Below, in pieces: positions 24,291-35,487 of a stretch of DNA of 64,000 bases. A program made the translations under genes and the position numbers. The notes below the pieces were generated by a model. That model was not told where the DNA came from and did no database searches. It saw nothing but the letters and a program-made list of their open reading frames with translations. The DNA comes from Guillardia theta CCMP2712. Its lineage: Eukaryota; Cryptophyceae; Pyrenomonadales; Geminigeraceae. Location: contig NW_005434532.1 in NCBI RefSeq assembly GCF_000315625.1, forward strand, positions 33,007 to 97,006. Reading direction: 5' to 3'. Numbering within the stretch: position 1 is the stretch's first letter; every line of letters begins with the position of its first letter.

Positions 24291-26488
24291 TCACTGTCGT
24301 AGCATACGGAGAAATTGATGTTCAAGTAAAAGTTTGGGCCTTCAGTGATCGGACGGTCGCCAGCCGCTGAGCCGCCTCACAGGCCACTGAGCCGGGCGGC
24401 CCTCGGCCGGGCCCCCGTACCGCCGGGCTCAGCCGTGCAGCCCCCGGGCTGACCGTGGCTCCGACTCTGCTGAGCCTCCGGGCTCGGATCGGCGCCGGGG
24501 CCCGGCACTGAGTCACTGAGTCATGGCGGGTGACTGATGCCAGGGCCGAGAGGTGACCCGGCGTCACGGCGGCGCGGCCCCCCACTCAAGCCTCCACTAC
24601 CAGGCTCCTGATTGTCTACGTACTGCCAGTTTCTAACTTTGAGTAAACTTGAACAGCCAACTTGAACCGTGTTACTAGTTACTAGTTAACTTGCCCGGCC
24701 CGGCCAGCACACGGGCTCAGCCGCGGCCGCGCACTCGGCCGCACGACGGTCCGAGGCTGAGTACCGTGACGGCGGGGGCGGGGGGCCGCCGCCGAGACTA
24801 CGGGCGGCCGGGATCATGCGGCACGGTCCGACCGTCCGCCGACGGTCGAGTCATACCGTACCGTGACGGTCCCGCCGCGCCCCCGGCGCGGCTCAGCGCG
24901 GCCCGGCTGAGCCTCGGTGGCTGTGGCCAGGTCGCCGGGGCCGCGCCCGGCCGGGGGCCCCGCCCACTGGGCCAGTCAGGCTGGCCGCCGCGGCCGCCCC
25001 GCGTCGCCACGGTGCCAGGGCACCGGCTCACCGTGCGGCAGTCAGAGGCCCTGTGACGCCCGGCCCGCCCGGGGGCGCGGCCGCACCGTCGGCCTTACCG
25101 TAGTGACTGACGGTCGGACTCCTAAGTTCAACCGAATCCGGCGAGCCCCCCCGCCTGCCACCGGCCAGTGAGTGCCCCGCGCCGCGGACCGGCGGTCACG
25201 GTCCGACGGTCCGAGCGTACGGTCGGGCCCCACCGTGAGTATCGGCCCGCCGAATCACCATGATGATGGGCCACTCTGCGGTCGGAGGCCGCAGTGAGCC
25301 GGGCCCGGCCGCCCGAGGCTGAGGCCCGGCCGCCCACACGGGCCGTACCAGCCGCCGTGCCACGACTCGCCGCGGCGATGATGAAGACTCAGACGCCGTC
25401 ACGGTGACTGGCCGCGCGGGGAGCCGGGCCCGGCCCGGGGGGCCGCCGGGCCGCTTGTGCCGGGACTCCGGGAGTCACGGTCCGCCCACCCGGTGACCAG
25501 CCCCTCACCGCCCCCCCTTGTTGTTACCTATATTAAAGCTTGTAGGTGGTCTGCAAAGGGGGTGGAGTCAGAGGGGGTTCAAACCAGGGGTCATATGATG
25601 GGTGAGACGTACGGTAGTTCTGCCGATAGAGAAGGGTAGGGGTAGGGTATCCCAATGACAGCTAGGGGTTGGGGTACTCAGTGTTAGGCGCCCCTTCAAA
25701 TGACCACCCACTCATTACACCCCCACAGGGGTCATGGCTCCATTACTTTTCAGTACCCTACCCCCGATTTACCCTTGACTTTGAGGGCGAGTGACCCCAC
25801 CCCTACCTCTCGTACCCCTACGTCCCCCACCCCTACCTCCCCTACCCCTACTTTCCCCCCGACTCAACTTTCCCCTAGTAAATTTTGTAGCATTCCCTGT
25901 CACCCGATGCCCACCCTACGTTGTGAATCCCTACCCCTACCTTCTACTACCCACCCTGTGTAATTGAGAAACTCGAGCAAATGAGCACCACCCTTTCACC
26001 TTCAATTTTCTTTCAAATATACCGGTCATACGTAAGTACCCACCCACCCTCGCTATTGAAAATTCAATGTTACCCTCTTGATGGCAGCCCATACTGTACC
26101 CCCTACCCCCTAATTTCCCAACAACTGAAACGCTTATCCTGCGAACATGCTGGGTGGTTCAGGCGAGGCCGCGATGTGATAAGGAGGGCTGCGACATGCT
26201 GGGTTAGATGGTTTTGATGAGGATGTAGTTATGGAGACGGTGAAACTCATCTTAGATTGTGGATTGCTGCACTCAAACAATAGATTTATCTAGGTTCAGG
26301 GAAAGAGATTTTTCTCGAAAGAGCTAGAGAGCAACAATCGCAGCTTTGCATGTTAAGGTCGCGCGTGTCAGCAGCATATCTTCCCGCATACATCTTGCAG
26401 ACGATTCCATCCCGCTGAAACACTGATTGCTTGCAGCAGGTGAAGCAATGCTCTTTGTAAGCTGAAGGCGAACTACCATACTAGCAGC
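24291..26488. other. Spacer of 2.2 kb: GC-rich module then G/C-skewed tracts
   Basis: No gene accepted. From 24340 to 25520 the sequence is extremely GC- and CpG-rich (repeated words CCGGGCCGG, CACGGTCCGAC, GACGGTC, ACTGAGTCA), with one short AT-richer break at 24600-24690. From 25540 to 25690 the plus strand is G-rich (GGGTAGGGGTAGGG). From 25690 to 26130 it is C-rich (ACCCCTACCTCCCCTACCCC). The long frames in the GC-rich part have no homology and follow from the lack of AT-rich stop codons. Confidence 0.65.
24340..25520. repeat. GC/CpG-rich intergenic module, copy A
   Basis: About 1.2 kb of very high GC with dense CpG, unlike the genes on either side. It shares vocabulary (TGACTCAG/CTGAGTCA-like words, CCGGGCCGGGC, GACGGT) with 31940-32560 and 59330-59960. 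I cannot align the copies base by base by eye, so whether they are homologous or only alike in composition is open. Confidence 0.5.
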
Positions 26489-28620
26489 ATGCCGCACTCC
26501 CACACATGGTCCACGGGTGACGAGAAGCATTGGTCCCGCAGCTCTCGAACGCCTCAGGAAGATTTTGCATCGTGGCATGTGAGAGGGGACGGGCTGCTAG
26601 GAGAGGCGCCCTTCACTCCGAAGCCTCCTGCTCAGCCATGTAACAGATATCGATACCCTAGGCCCAGTGCTACCAGCAGCGACGCAGTGAGAGCAAGCTC
26701 AAGACCCTTCTCCTCCTCAAGACCCTTCTCCTCCTCCTCCTCCTCCTCCTCATCATCATCATACTTTCAACCCCATCAGAAGTTGGAGAGGGAATGGACA
26801 GTCTGGATCGACACCGCCAAGTCCAAGGTTCTGACCTCCCAGGACTTCGACCTCGAGCACTCGGAGCAGCACCCTATCACATCGTAAGTCTTCTCCCCTC
26901 CGTCACCATGGCGGCTGCTGCTAACATGCGAGTAGGTGGGACGACGTCCTGGAGTTCTGGAGTGCTCTGGAGGGTGGGAAGATCCCCCTGCAGCATGGCT
27001 GCAGTATCCGTTTCTTCCACAAGGGCATCAAACCGACGTGGGATGACTCGGAGGTATCAGCAGCTCTGGTGCTGCCGCCAGCGTGTCTGACGCCCTTCCT
27101 CCTGCCAGGCTCATGGCAAGTGGGTCCTGTTGACAGACCAAAAGGACACGCTTCACCGCCTGTGGCTGATCTGGAGTGCGCTGCTGGAGGCAAAGCACAA
27201 GAACCTGACGCACATCTGTGGGATTGAGCTCAGCATCCGCCCGCAGCGCAACTCGATCGGGATCTGGAACCTCAAGGGAGGAAACTCCAACTTCATCAAG
27301 AACACTCGCTCCTTGCTCGTGTCTGCTGCCGGCCTCGACCCCCTCCACAAGCTCAACTACTTGATCATTCGGAATGCAGTAAGCAGCAACGGGTGTGCTG
27401 GTCAGAGCCTCAGGACTCAAGGCAGGAATGGCACAACGTTGATCGAGACGAAGCAGGATGGAGTGAGAAACTCAGCGTGGAGTCCTTACGGCATGTCTGT
27501 GGAGGATAGCTCCTTCAAGGGGGAGGAGAGTGGGTTATCGGCGGACTTGACTTGGCCAGGGGTGGGAGACAGGTTGTTCCTGCTAGAGCGAGCGTCGGGT
27601 GTCTCTGAGTGGGAGGCGAGGAGCCCGTTGATTAGCAGCGGATCGATCTGGAGTCCTTACCTCCACTCAAGCTTCCAGGAGCAGCATCGAGATGCAGAGC
27701 AAGCAGGGCAGGAGGAGAAAGATGGGCGACGAGATCTCGATGGGAGGTTCACGACCGCAGAGCTTCCTTCCTTCTTCCAGACGGAGGGACCGATGATCGA
27801 TGAGCCTCTGGAGCCTGAGGAGGAGCTGAAGGAGGAGCAGGCGGAGGAGGAACAGGTGGACCTTTCACGGAGAGGGCGCGGGACCATCTCAACCGAGGAC
27901 ATCAAGTCATTCCAGGCGAGACTTGCTGCATTCGCCGAGGCGATACGGAGTAGAGAAGGGCCAGAGGGGGTCAGAGAGTCGAAGATGACTGCAAGAAGTG
28001 CTCAGAGGGAGGAGGAGGAGGAGGAGGAGGAGGGGAAAACAAAGAATGACAGGAGTTTCACGCCGTTTTCTTGCTGGGGGCAAGACAAGGACGAGAAGGA
28101 GCAGTTTGCAGGACACGACGAGGAGGAAGAGAATGCGGGAGGCGAAGACAGAGCTCCTGCAGGAGATCAGGAGGTTGATGATGACACAGATCTACAGGAG
28201 GATGGGGCTGGGGCCGGAGAGTCGGCGAGGCGGTTAGAGGAGGAGGGGGCGGAAGAAGGGTCAAGACATGTCCGGTCGCTGAGCAGGGAGCTGCGGGTGA
28301 AGTTGCTGATGAGGAGCCTTATCACGACAGCGCAGCTCGAGGACAAGGGCGTCGTGCGAGGTAATCGAATCCGGACGCAGACCAAGGAAGCAAGGTTGCG
28401 AACCACGGAAGACAAGAGGAGGAATGAGGGAAGGAGTGAAGGCGCGGCTATCAGGGCGTCTTTGGATGCCAGGAAGGGAGGAGGAGGAGAAGAGGAAAAC
28501 AGGATCTCGTGCGCGCAGCGGGTGGTGTGGCTGCTGCTGGGGTCTGGGCTGACATCGCTGATGGCCTTGCTGTACTTCTGGTTGTTTGCCGACACGATCT
28601 CAAGTGTGCGGGTGCTGTAG
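26489..28620 (+). CDS. eIF4E-like protein with long tail and C-terminal membrane anchor
   Basis: Member of the eIF4E family (mRNA cap-binding fold) with an unusual extension. There are three exons: 26489-26883, 26936-27053 and 27109-28620, giving 674 aa with exact phase. After a Ser-rich N-terminus come KLEREWTVWIDTAKSK, SWDDVLEFWSALE, SIRFFHKGIKPTWDD, HGKWVLLTDQKDTLHRLWL, ICGIELSIRPQRNSIGIWN and FIKNTRSLL, in eIF4E order. The Trp of PTW and of GIW match two cap-contacting tryptophans. The first cap-sandwich Trp appears replaced (KSKVL where eIF4E has KSKTW). From about residue 265 a roughly 400-residue acidic and basic low-complexity tail follows. It ends in RVVWLLLGSGLTSLMALLYF, a membrane span about ten residues from the stop, as in tail-anchored proteins. 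The start ATG is the first in frame; an upstream exon cannot be excluded. Confidence 0.85.
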
Positions 28621-29317
28621 AGATTTTAACACTGCAAGCAGTGAAGAATGTGAAAGGGAGCAAAGCAAGATCAGATTGTGTCTTATCTTCTCTCCTGCCC
28701 TTTTTGTTCACTTGTCTCGTTTCTTCTCTTTGTGCAACTACACCTGCATTGTTTCTTCCCCGTTCACGCTCCCCATCCTTATCATCTTCCAATAGCTTTG
28801 TCTTGCCTCGGCCACATGACGACAACAATGCGAATAGCAGAAGCTAGCGCACAATCATGTAACCCGAGATGCGATGATCTTGCAAAAACGTGAAAGCGCA
28901 TTTGCCATTCAGCCTGTCTACCTCGAACGCTCTTCTAGTCCTCGAGCGCCCGCAGTCTCAAAGAAAGAGAAAATCCGGAGGTGAACCAACGAGGTTGGAG
29001 AAAGAGAGCAGAGAATGTTTGACAGAAGAAATCACCGAGAGATGTTTTGCAGAAAACAGATGCAAGAAGGTTATCATGAAAGCAAGAGGAGTGGACGATA
29101 CAAAGAGATAGGGTAGGCGCGAGGGCAGGGTGGAAACGGAACGAAAGGAGAGGCAAGAAGAGAGGAGAGAAGGGTAGGGAAGGAGGTAGAGGAGGCGGGG
29201 AGCCGGGGTGTGACGTTTCTCGGGTCATATAATAAAAATGTTTCATAGCATAAGATGTCCAATGAAGCTACAAAGATAAAACGAATAAACAGCAAACTGA
29301 GCTCAACGTCTCAGTCC
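28621..29317. other. Convergent 3' spacer
   Basis: About 700 bp between the eIF4E-like stop and the ZIP stop. I see no gene or strong repeat; a purine-rich run lies at 29110-29200. Confidence 0.5.
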
Positions 29318-30454
29318 TTAGCTCTCCGGGTGAGCCGTGACGACGTCAATCCATGCTGAGATCGCCATCATCCCCGCGAAGGAGCATGAGAGAGAGAAGG
29401 AGCACCTGAGCAACCTCAGTTAGAAACACGATTGCCGAGCATGTCTACTCCTCCCCCCCCCCCGCCCTTCCTCTCCCTCCCTCCCTCCCTCCCTCCTCAC
29501 GTCAACTTACATCGGGATCGACATCTCCTTAATGGCATCGGAGATCAACTCGAAGCACGCTACCCAGAACATGGCGCCCGCCGCAAAGCCCAGCCCAACG
29601 GGCTCCCACACGATGAACTGCTCCACGAAAAGGTAGACGGGGACGGCGATGAGAGGCTGCGGCAGGCTGGAGCAGATCGCCATGGCGAACGTCTGGAACT
29701 TGGGTACGCCGCGGGGAACGAGCACGAGCGCTACCGCAAGGCCCTCGGGGACGTTGTGAACGGCGAGACTGGCAGAGATGAAGGCGCCCAGGTGCGCTCC
29801 GCCCTTGCCGCAGAAGGAGACGCCGATGCCCAACCCCTCAGCGAAGGAGTGGAGGGTCATGACGGACACGATCAAGCAGATCTTGGCGGCCTCCAGCCCC
29901 GTGATGTCCCCGAGCCTCAGGTCCTCGTACCCCTCAACGTAGCTCTTGGTGTAGCGCACAAACACCATGCCCAGGATGACGCCAACGATCACCCGCGTCA
30001 CGTGCGAGATCTCGTAGCCGAGCAGGGAGGCGCCGTCAGGGTCCAGCGCCACTCCCTCCGTCACCAGGCTGTAGCTCGCTGAGAGCATCATGCCAGCAGC
30101 GATCGCGTTGGAGGCTCCGAGCCAGAAGTCCGAGGGCTTGCTGAAGAAGAGCAGGGGCAGCGCTCCCAGCCCGGTGGACAAGGCGGCCAGCCAGCCATAG
30201 TACCAGACATGCCCGACCGTTGGGACTCGCGCAGTGAGCGTGGCGGGCATGGTGAAGTAGGAGATGAGGGCCATGAGGGAGATGATGGCTGCGAACTGAA
30301 GCGTCTCCGACGAAACTCTCTTGCCCTCTGCACGGCTCCTCCTCTGGCAAGCGTCAGCATTCTTTCCCTCGCGAATCAGTTCCTTCTCCCCCTTCACGTT
30401 CCTCCTCTGCACGCTAGTCCTGTCAGTGGAGCACATGCTTGCCGCTGCAATCAA
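29318..30454 (-). CDS. ZIP-family metal (zinc) transporter
   Basis: Divalent metal importer into the cytosol, ZIP (SLC39) family. Exon 1 is 29511-30454 and exon 2 is 29318-29405. The GAT|GTAAGT donor and CTCAG acceptor give 343 aa. After a charged N-terminus come hydrophobic spans. Signature helices follow: MTLHSFAEGLGIGVSF and LAVHNVPEGLAVALVL, the paired His/Glu metal-site motifs of TM4 and TM5. FAAGAMFWVACFELISDAIKE comes next, then a last span (SFAGMMAISAWIDVV) supplied by exon 2. Ignoring the intron, the frame stops one codon later (PM-TAA) and loses the last helix, so the spliced form is preferred. It resembles the ZupT / plant ZTP29 / ZIP11-like branch rather than the His-loop plasma-membrane ZIPs. 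Confidence 0.9.
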
Positions 30455-32622
30455 CGTGGCCCCGGGTCGGCCTCCCTCCCCTGTTCAACGAGCAGCTGCT
30501 CTTCTCTTCCTGCCGCTGACTCCCGCTTCCTGTGCTCTGTCTTTGCTGTTCTCTCGAGGTAACTGGGTAAAGGAACAGCACCTATCCTCCTCAAGCTCGA
30601 GCCACAGTCCTGTCACACGAGGCCACGTGTGGGTCCTGGAACTCAGGGAGGACGGAAAGAGCCTGAGGAGGAGAGAGCGGGTGGGAGCAGGGAGAGATCG
30701 GAGCCAACTCAGGAGCAGTGAGTCAGTAGAGTGCAGAGAGGAACGAAGGAGAGAGGTTAGGTGGAAGGAGCAGCGGGAAGCAGGGGGGGGGAGCGCAAGA
30801 GGAGGAGGGGGGTAGAGGAGGAGGAGGAGGCTGCGGGAATCTCAGGGGGTGGGTGACAGAAAGCCTGACCTCCTGTTAAATGCTTTCCGGTAGGGGCTCT
30901 AGATATTAGAATCAGTTTCGAAAATATCGGCTTATTTTCAAAACAATTGCAAATATTATCGCAATATTTCACCCTCATCATATGAAATATTTTAGACTCC
31001 TATCTATACCACCTCTCAGTTCTATTATTAGTCAACTATCCTATTAAAATGCTGAGGCAGACTTGATTTTACAGCATTTGATAGAAAAAGATAAGTAAAC
31101 TTTGATGAATGAAACTTAATTTAACTAAACTATCACAGGGTATGCGGGGGTCCTTGTAGTACCCTCCACACCGCCCCCTACCCCACGAGTACAATGGCAC
31201 CCCACCCACCGGTTTCAACCATCCAAGCACCCCTCAATGACAGACCCGAGGCGGGGGTGAATGACAGGGGGTGGGTGTCAGAAAATCCTAGTTGACTAAT
31301 TCGGGCCCTTGAGTCTGACTCGTTTGTGACCACCCTACCCTCATTTCAGCCCCCCATATTTTATACCGGTACTTTTATCTCCAATCACCCCATGATTCTA
31401 CCGAGCAACTATTACATTCGCCACCTCCACCCCTCTTTCCTTTCTATCGTATAAAGGTAGTACCCCACCCCAACCTGAAGTTTTCTTCATTTCACCATGG
31501 ACCACCCCCCTTTATTCCGTATACCCATGGGTAGTACCTACCACCATTAAGATGTCGAGTTCCTGGAGTACCCACCACCCCTAAGTCCTTTGCACTTTCC
31601 TCTACACACTCAACCACGACCCCACCCCCCAAGTTCCCTCTCGTTGATACAAATACTACCCCCTCCATTTGTGTGGACCCTACCCTAATACTATTTTACT
31701 TTACCATGACTACCTACCCCCATTTCACTCCACAACCCACCCAGTTCCCTCACCTACCCCTATCTCCCTGAGTCTAGAGATGCAACCCTCTTCTAGGTAC
31801 CACCCCCACCATCTGAATTACTGGAGTACGCACCCGTGTTTCCCCACGAGCATCCTCTTACTACCCCTCCTTCTCCCTGGTCTTCTTTAAGTGCCAAGGA
31901 TTCAGCTTGGCATGAACTTATTTCGTGACACAGTGACGGTCTCATGATTACCCGGGACTCAGAGTCGCCGGCCGGGCCGGGCGCCGCGACTGGCAGCCTC
32001 AGCGGCCCGGGTCCCGGGCGTGCGGCGGGCGGAGCCGCTCAGCGGCTCACGGCCGCGGCCCGGTCCGACGGCCTGAGTCATGTGTCTGACGGGAGTCTGT
32101 GACTCAGTCGGCTCAGTGTGCCACGGACCGGGCCGGGTGGCCCTGGCAGCCTGGCAGCTCAGCGGCTAGGCTCAGTACCGAACCCGGGCCGAGTCACCGG
32201 TGCCACGGTTGATTTCACGGCCCTTGACGCCGCGGTCCGGTCGCGGCGCCGAGTCGGGTGGGCCGGCCGCCGGTCGGAAACCTTCCGACAAAACCGTAGT
32301 AAGTTTCAAGGCTGACACTGAGTTTACTCGCGGGGGCCCGGCGGGCCCGGGGCCGCGCCGGCGCCGGCCCGACACGGTTCCGATCGGATGCCGGGCGGCC
32401 CGCCGCGCCGCGCGCGGCGCCGTACTCCGGGGAACGGAGCCTCCCGGCGGCCGGGCATGGCAGACCGACGGTCGGCCGTGGGCCGGCGATCAGATCCAAC
32501 TGGTGAGATGGTCGAGCAAGTTGGTGGTGACCTGGTTGTCTGCCGAGTAAAAGCTCCACCTGTGGTAATCAGTCAGAAGCGCCGACTCGTCTCAGTACCG
32601 TCTCGATCACGGTCAGTCCTCA
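30455..32622. other. Spacer of 2.2 kb: skewed tract plus GC-rich module
   Basis: No gene accepted. From 30890 to 31130 it is AT-rich. From 31140 to 31290 G-rich and C-rich words mix. From 31310 to 31880 it is C-rich with many CCCTACCC/CACCCC words. From 31940 to 32560 lies a very GC/CpG-rich module like that at 24340-25520. Confidence 0.6.
31940..32560. repeat. GC/CpG-rich intergenic module, copy B
   Basis: About 0.6 kb of extreme GC with recurring CCGGGCCGGG, GACTCAGTCGGCTCAGTG and GCGCCG words. It adjoins a CCCTACCC-rich tract, as copy A does. Confidence 0.5.
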
Positions 32623-33666
32623 CTACCTTTCCTCGATCTCTTCTTTGCTGTTTCCTCCCGTCTTGGTCGGGTTGATGAGCTGTCGGGTAGGAGAGCAGGG
32701 TGATTGGCAAGAAAGAAGAACAGACAAAGTCATTATCCGATCGCTGCCATGCCGCACAAGAGAACAAGTTGACTGCACACTGACCTGGAAGTGAGTGGCT
32801 TCGGTCTCCAAGAGGGATCGCAGGGAGTACTCTCGCAAGTGCCCGCACTTGTACCAGCCGCAGGGTTCAGGCCGATGCTCCCAGAGCACGAAGACGGCGT
32901 CCTTGTCCGAGGAGACGCTAACGATCATCCCAGCTCGGCTGCTGGGGTTGTTCTGGTCCGCCTTGAGCGGTTTCACCCGCATGCCAAGGCAGGGCTCCAA
33001 GTCGAGGCCGACGATGATGCAGTCCGCGCACTTGGTAGTGGTTGAGGGATCAGTCAGGTAGGTGGAAGCGTGGTGCTCCCGCAGACTCTCTCTCATGGTC
33101 TGCGTTGCGCTTCGAAAGATGGTCACCTCGTCCTCCTTGCTGTCGAGCTTGGAGTCCTCCTCCTCTGCCAGCTCCGTGGAAGTCTCTTGCGCTCCTGGTG
33201 CTCCTCTTCCGGTCGGCATGGCAGTGTACCTGCCCTTGGCAAACGCCGTGACCTTGTCTCTGATCTGCCTCATGAAGTTCCTGTGCCGCACGCTGTTCTC
33301 TTCCGGCAGAGCAAACAGGATCTCGTCGCAACGGAAAAGCTTGTCTGGCAGCTCCATGTCCGACAGCATAATTTGCTCGATCTCGATCTCTGCAAGCAGT
33401 CTCGAGGTTTCCGACTCCCTCTCCTTCCTTTCTCGATGCTCGGTTTGCCTTCCTTCCTCCTCCCGCTGCTCCTGCGCCACTTCCAGTCGAGCATCGTCAA
33501 GGTACATCTGCTCTATCGCGTCTTCCAGCAAAAATTCCCAGCTGTCAAGTTGATCGAGAATCTCCTGAGATCGCTGTATCCGCAGCGTTGCCATGTGCAT
33601 GGTGGGCATCCCCTCAGGCCCAGTAGCGCCGCCAAGGGCTCTTGTCTCTACTCCGATCATCTTCAC
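32623..33666 (-). CDS. Coiled-coil protein with possible MIB/HERC2-like domain
   Basis: Two exons, 32785-33666 and 32623-32679. CTTCCAG|GTCAGT and CCGACAG|CTCATC join in phase for 312 aa, ending NPTKTGGNSKEEIEER. Residues about 30-110 are strongly helical and charged (RSQEILDQLDSWEFLLEDAI, EQREEEGRQTEHRERKERES). A linker follows. Near residue 210 comes CADCIIVGLDLEPCLGMRVK, then AGMIVSVSSDKDAVFVLWEH and WYKCGHLREYSLRSLL. The spacing G-M-R-V ... G-x-I-V ... V-F-V-x-W ... Y-x-x-G-x-x-x-x-Y-x-L resembles the MIB/HERC2 fold found in ubiquitin ligases, but the match is weak. No RING or HECT is present. The start is the first ATG in frame. Confidence 0.6.
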   Translation of the reverse strand: MKMIGVETRALGGATGPEGMPTMHMATLRIQRSQEILDQLDSWEFLLEDAIEQMYLDDARLEVAQEQREEEGRQTEHRERKERESETSRLLAEIEIEQIMLSDMELPDKLFRCDEILFALPEENSVRHRNFMRQIRDKVTAFAKGRYTAMPTGRGAPGAQETSTELAEEEDSKLDSKEDEVTIFRSATQTMRESLREHHASTYLTDPSTTTKCADCIIVGLDLEPCLGMRVKPLKADQNNPSSRAGMIVSVSSDKDAVFVLWEHRPEPCGWYKCGHLREYSLRSLLETEATHFQVSVQSTCSLVRHGSDRIMTLSVLLSCQSPCSPTRQLINPTKTGGNSKEEIEER

Positions 33667-34541
33667 TCCTCTATCCTCTTCTCTCGCTCTCTCCCACCCT
33701 TGCAGCTCGTCGCAAGCGAGTTTTGAGCAGGTTTCTCCTCCTTCCTCTCAATCCGCAGCCACTGGCTGTCCGCTTACCTTGAAGTTTGAGATGCTGTCTC
33801 GACCTTGTTTTTCACCAGGTCTTGCTGTCAGTTCTAGGCTGCAGAGCAGTTAGCTTCCAGTCATCTTCAACTTAATCAGTGTAGTTACTCCTCTCCACTC
33901 AGCCTTCACCAGGCCACCTGTCCCTGTAGCATCACCTCCTCTCCCTCTTCCCTCTGCTGTTCTCTCGTCTCGACTCGCCACGTCTACACACTACCTTGGG
34001 CTAGTCTAGTCCCTCAACTGAGTCCAAGACTGAGAGTCTCCTGACCCCATCCCACTGTCAACTGCCGCTGTCCGATCACCCCGGGCCATCCCGCTACGCG
34101 CTCTTACTAGTAGATGCTCTGCTCTGCTCTGCTCTGCTCTGCCCTGCCCTGCTGTAGGTGCCCTGCCCTGCCCTGCCCTGCCCTGCCCTGCCGCTCAGTG
34201 CTCTGCCCTGCCCTGCCCTGCCCTGCTCTGCTCTGCTCTGCCCTGCTCTGCTCTGCTCTGCTCTGCCCTGCCCTGCTCTGCCGCAGTGCTCTGCCCTGCT
34301 CAGACGGTGCCCTGCTCTGCTCAGAGTCTGCTCTGCTCTGCTCTGCTCTGCTCTGCTCTGCTCTGCTCTGCTCTGCTCTTCCCTCTTCTTTGTCCTCCCG
34401 CTGCGGCTAGTCAAGCTTGAAAGCCGCATGCTAATATCGGAGTCACTCAGCGGGCCCGGATCTCGGACCCGGTGGTTGCCATCATCACTCCCCCCTGTAT
34501 CCTGAAGGATACACTGCAGCATAGAAGGCTGCGGCTTCCGC
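33667..34541. other. Divergent spacer with CTCTG pentamer array
   Basis: Upstream region shared by the 33666 gene (-) and the methyltransferase gene (+). It holds a 5-bp satellite at 34113-34380 and otherwise no recognisable feature. Confidence 0.6.
34113..34380. repeat. Pentamer satellite CTCTG / CCCTG
   Basis: About 270 bp built from CTCTG and CCCTG units in blocks (runs of one type, then the other), with a few interruptions such as TGTAGGTGC and CAGACGGTG. Confidence 0.9.
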
Positions 34542-35442
34542 ATGGCGGGCTGCTGCATTCCTCTCCTCCTCCTCCTCCTCCTCACGTTCACCTGCTCCTC
34601 CTCCTCCCTCCTCCTCACCACTAGTAACATCGTCCTCTCCTCCTCTCCCTACATCCTCCGTGCCAACCCTCCCTTGCCATCCCCTCTCCCACTCTCCCCT
34701 CCCTCGTCTTCGATGCTCTTCGTACCCTCCATCTCGGCATTGCGGGTTTCTATGCCACATGCCCGGCATGCATGTGTATCTTGTCTCCATCAACGTTTCT
34801 CTCCTTTGAACCGCCGCTCTCCTCTCTTCTCTGATTCTTCTCTTCAAGGACGCGGCAGAGCAGGAACCAACGCTAACTTCCGCACAAGAGTCTTCATGAA
34901 CGGCCCCATCCTCGACGCCTCCTCCTCCTCGCCATCCAACCCTCCTCCTGATGGCGACAAACTCTTCTCTGCTCCGGCATCTAGGAACGTATCCCCCATC
35001 CTGGACGTCATGAAGACTCTGGTCCCCCAGGGGGAAGGCAAGGTGCTGGCAGTTGCTGAGGGCAGCGGGCAGCACGTGTCTTGCTTCGCCAAGAACCTTC
35101 CCCTCCTCAAGTTCGTTGCGACTGACCTCGACAGCAAGGCAGTTGCCTCCATCCGCGCCTACGTGAAGGAGGAGGGAGTGAGCAACGTGCTTGCGATCGA
35201 GCAGCTGGATATGACGGCTGTCCCTCACTGGGAGGAGAAGTCCTGGGCCTCCTCCTCCTCCTTCGACCTCGTCTATGCCGTCAACCTCACCCACATCTCA
35301 CCCTGGGCTGCGTCCCTGGGGCTGCTGGCTACTGCTGCTCGTCTGCTGCGAGAGGGAGGCGTGCTGATGATCTACGGGCCGTTCAAGGTGGACGGCAAGT
35401 GCACGGTAATGGCATGGGCAGAGTCAAGAGGATTGCAAAGGG

Positions 35443-35487
<45 letters not shown>

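Noticed and set aside
24691-25402. Several overlapping frames in the GC-rich module
   Set aside because: High GC removes stop codons on both strands; no frame has homology or non-random composition.
25575-25595. tRNA T-loop-like word GGTTCAAACC
   Set aside because: No acceptor stem, anticodon arm or A box at the right distance; it is in a G-rich spacer.
25690-26130. CCCTACCC-rich tract as internal telomere
   Set aside because: The words are degenerate and lack a regular 6-8-base period, unlike CCCTAA or CCCTAAA arrays.
29432-30082. Plus-strand 216-codon frame opposite the ZIP gene
   Set aside because: Shadow of the ZIP coding sequence; the minus strand carries the conserved metal-site helices.
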